Assembly (NCBI GenBank): GCA_038046785.1
Contig: JBBSVM010000002.1
Span: forward strand, 62,001-126,000
Source: JAHFTW01 sp038046785
GTDB lineage: Archaea; Thermoplasmatota; E2; JACPAO01; JAHFTW01
Length of the DNA: 64,000 bases
Reading direction: 5' to 3'
A program made the translations under genes and the position numbers. The notes below the pieces were generated by a model, which worked only from the letters and a program-made list of their open reading frames with translations, did no database searches and had not been told where the DNA came from. Each line of letters opens with the position of its first letter. Position 1 is the stretch's first letter. Shown one piece after another: positions 63,532 through 64,000 of this stretch.

Positions 63532-64000
63532 TCAACCGGGAGCGTTGCGGTCGAGCGTGTCGTGGAAGTCGCCCAGCAAACGCGCCGCTTCGGGTCCCGC
63601 TTGGCGCCGCACTTCGGTCGCCAATCCGGCTTGCAGGTCCGCAACCCGGCTTGCCGTCAAGGCGACCTGGTTGTGGGCGAGCGCCAATGGGTAGGGATAG
63701 CCGCAATAGACGGCGTCGTTCGAGAGTGGGAGAAGTCGCCCGATGGCGTCGAGCGAAGGGGCATCGACTCGGAACGGGCAGGGCGCCGACCCGTGCAGCC
63801 GTGCCACCCAAGTCCCTTCGCGATCCGGGACGGCGACCGCCCACGCGCTTTGCGGTCCATCGCGGCCAAGCGCTGCAACGAGGGGCATTCCAGACCCGAT
63901 GCCGCTGCGTTTGGCGACCGCGATGAGATCAACACCCGCCTTGGCCGCTTCTTCGAAGAGTCGGTTCGCCATCCGTTGTGGTCCCTCGGGCAGGTCACGC
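63532..64000 (-). CDS. nurA: NurA-like nuclease, C-terminal part, cut by the window edge
   Basis: The frame is open to the window end, so the N-terminal half, with the first catalytic acidic residues, is missing. The visible 155 residues have LIAVAKRSGIGSGMPL, a basic-serine motif like the SKxS region of NurA, WVARLHGSAPCPFRVDAP, and DAVYCGYPYPLALAHNQVALTASRV, matching the conserved GYPYPL-x-x-AH end of the NurA fold. NurA is the 5'-3' nuclease that forms a complex with HerA for DNA end resection. The usual position beside herA-mre11-rad50 is vacated: this gene is 24 kb from rad50 and on the other strand. The identification depends on the C-terminal motif. Confidence 0.65.
   Translation of the reverse strand, partial: RDLPEGPQRMANRLFEEAAKAGVDLIAVAKRSGIGSGMPLVAALGRDGPQSAWAVAVPDREGTWVARLHGSAPCPFRVDAPSLDAIGRLLPLSNDAVYCGYPYPLALAHNQVALTASRVADLQAGLATEVRRQAGPEAARLLGDFHDTLDRNAPG

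Overview
The window is 64 kb of GC-rich (about two thirds G+C by eye), densely coded DNA from an archaeon. The evidence is an archaeal-type ribosomal protein uS2 at the left edge, a HerA-Mre11-Rad50 repair operon with a separate NurA gene at the right edge, A/T-rich TATA-like boxes about 23-31 bp before several start codons (mostly leaderless transcripts), a tRNA without encoded CCA, PGF-CTERM-like sorting tails, many GTG starts and lipobox-anchored cupredoxins. DnaK/DnaJ, a bacterial-style hybrid histidine kinase and an Mpo1-like protein show the bacterial admixture common in mesophilic euryarchaeal lineages. I lean towards Thermoplasmatota, but the window has no 16S rRNA and this cannot be settled here.

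Layout. 1-12.3 kb: rpsB (partial), a K+-independent H+-pyrophosphatase, a PAS protein, an aspartate-type aminotransferase, an FAD/ferredoxin dehydrogenase, a lipoprotein, dnaJ, an LVIVD-propeller lipoprotein, dnaK and tRNA-Arg(UCG). 12.4-16.1 kb: a phosphorelay of response regulator, hybrid kinase with two receivers, and HPt protein. 16.2-17.3 kb: a TatD-family hydrolase whose two ends are each duplicated around a small palindromic insert. 17.4-26.7 kb: surface and respiratory-type genes, namely a three-repeat GHIHY protein, cupredoxins, an AhpD-like protein, a K+ channel, an ABC exporter, a TlpA-like thioredoxin and CcdA. 26.8-30.5 kb: an operon that looks like compatible-solute (trehalose-type) synthesis plus an MFS transporter. 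30.7-34.0 kb: three ion or anion transporters. 34.2-42.0 kb: herA-mre11-rad50 followed by tldD-pmbA. 42.0-47.9 kb: two winged-helix regulators, pdxT, a lipoprotein, an EamA exporter, a low-GC orphan and pdxS. 48-51.6 kb: a 26-residue Lys-rich peptide, a gene-free but highly structured stretch, a two-gene Mpo1-like operon, a P5C dehydrogenase with a histone-like tail and a cupredoxin lipoprotein. 51.7-61.3 kb: a second GHIHY protein, ileS-mtaD and a MacB-like ABC system. 61.3-64 kb: a 2Fe-2S ferredoxin, a PQ-loop protein, two Bcp-type peroxiredoxins around a GyrI-like protein, and partial nurA.

Themes. Extracytoplasmic copper and thiol chemistry recurs: three cupredoxins, TlpA/CcdA and the peroxiredoxins. 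The least familiar items are the GHIHY surface proteins, the palindromic inserts that duplicate gene ends, the Asp-substituted ferredoxin domain, the structured region at 48.1-48.6 kb, and the Lys/Ala-rich tails. No CRISPR array, insertion sequence with a transposase, or rRNA gene was seen.
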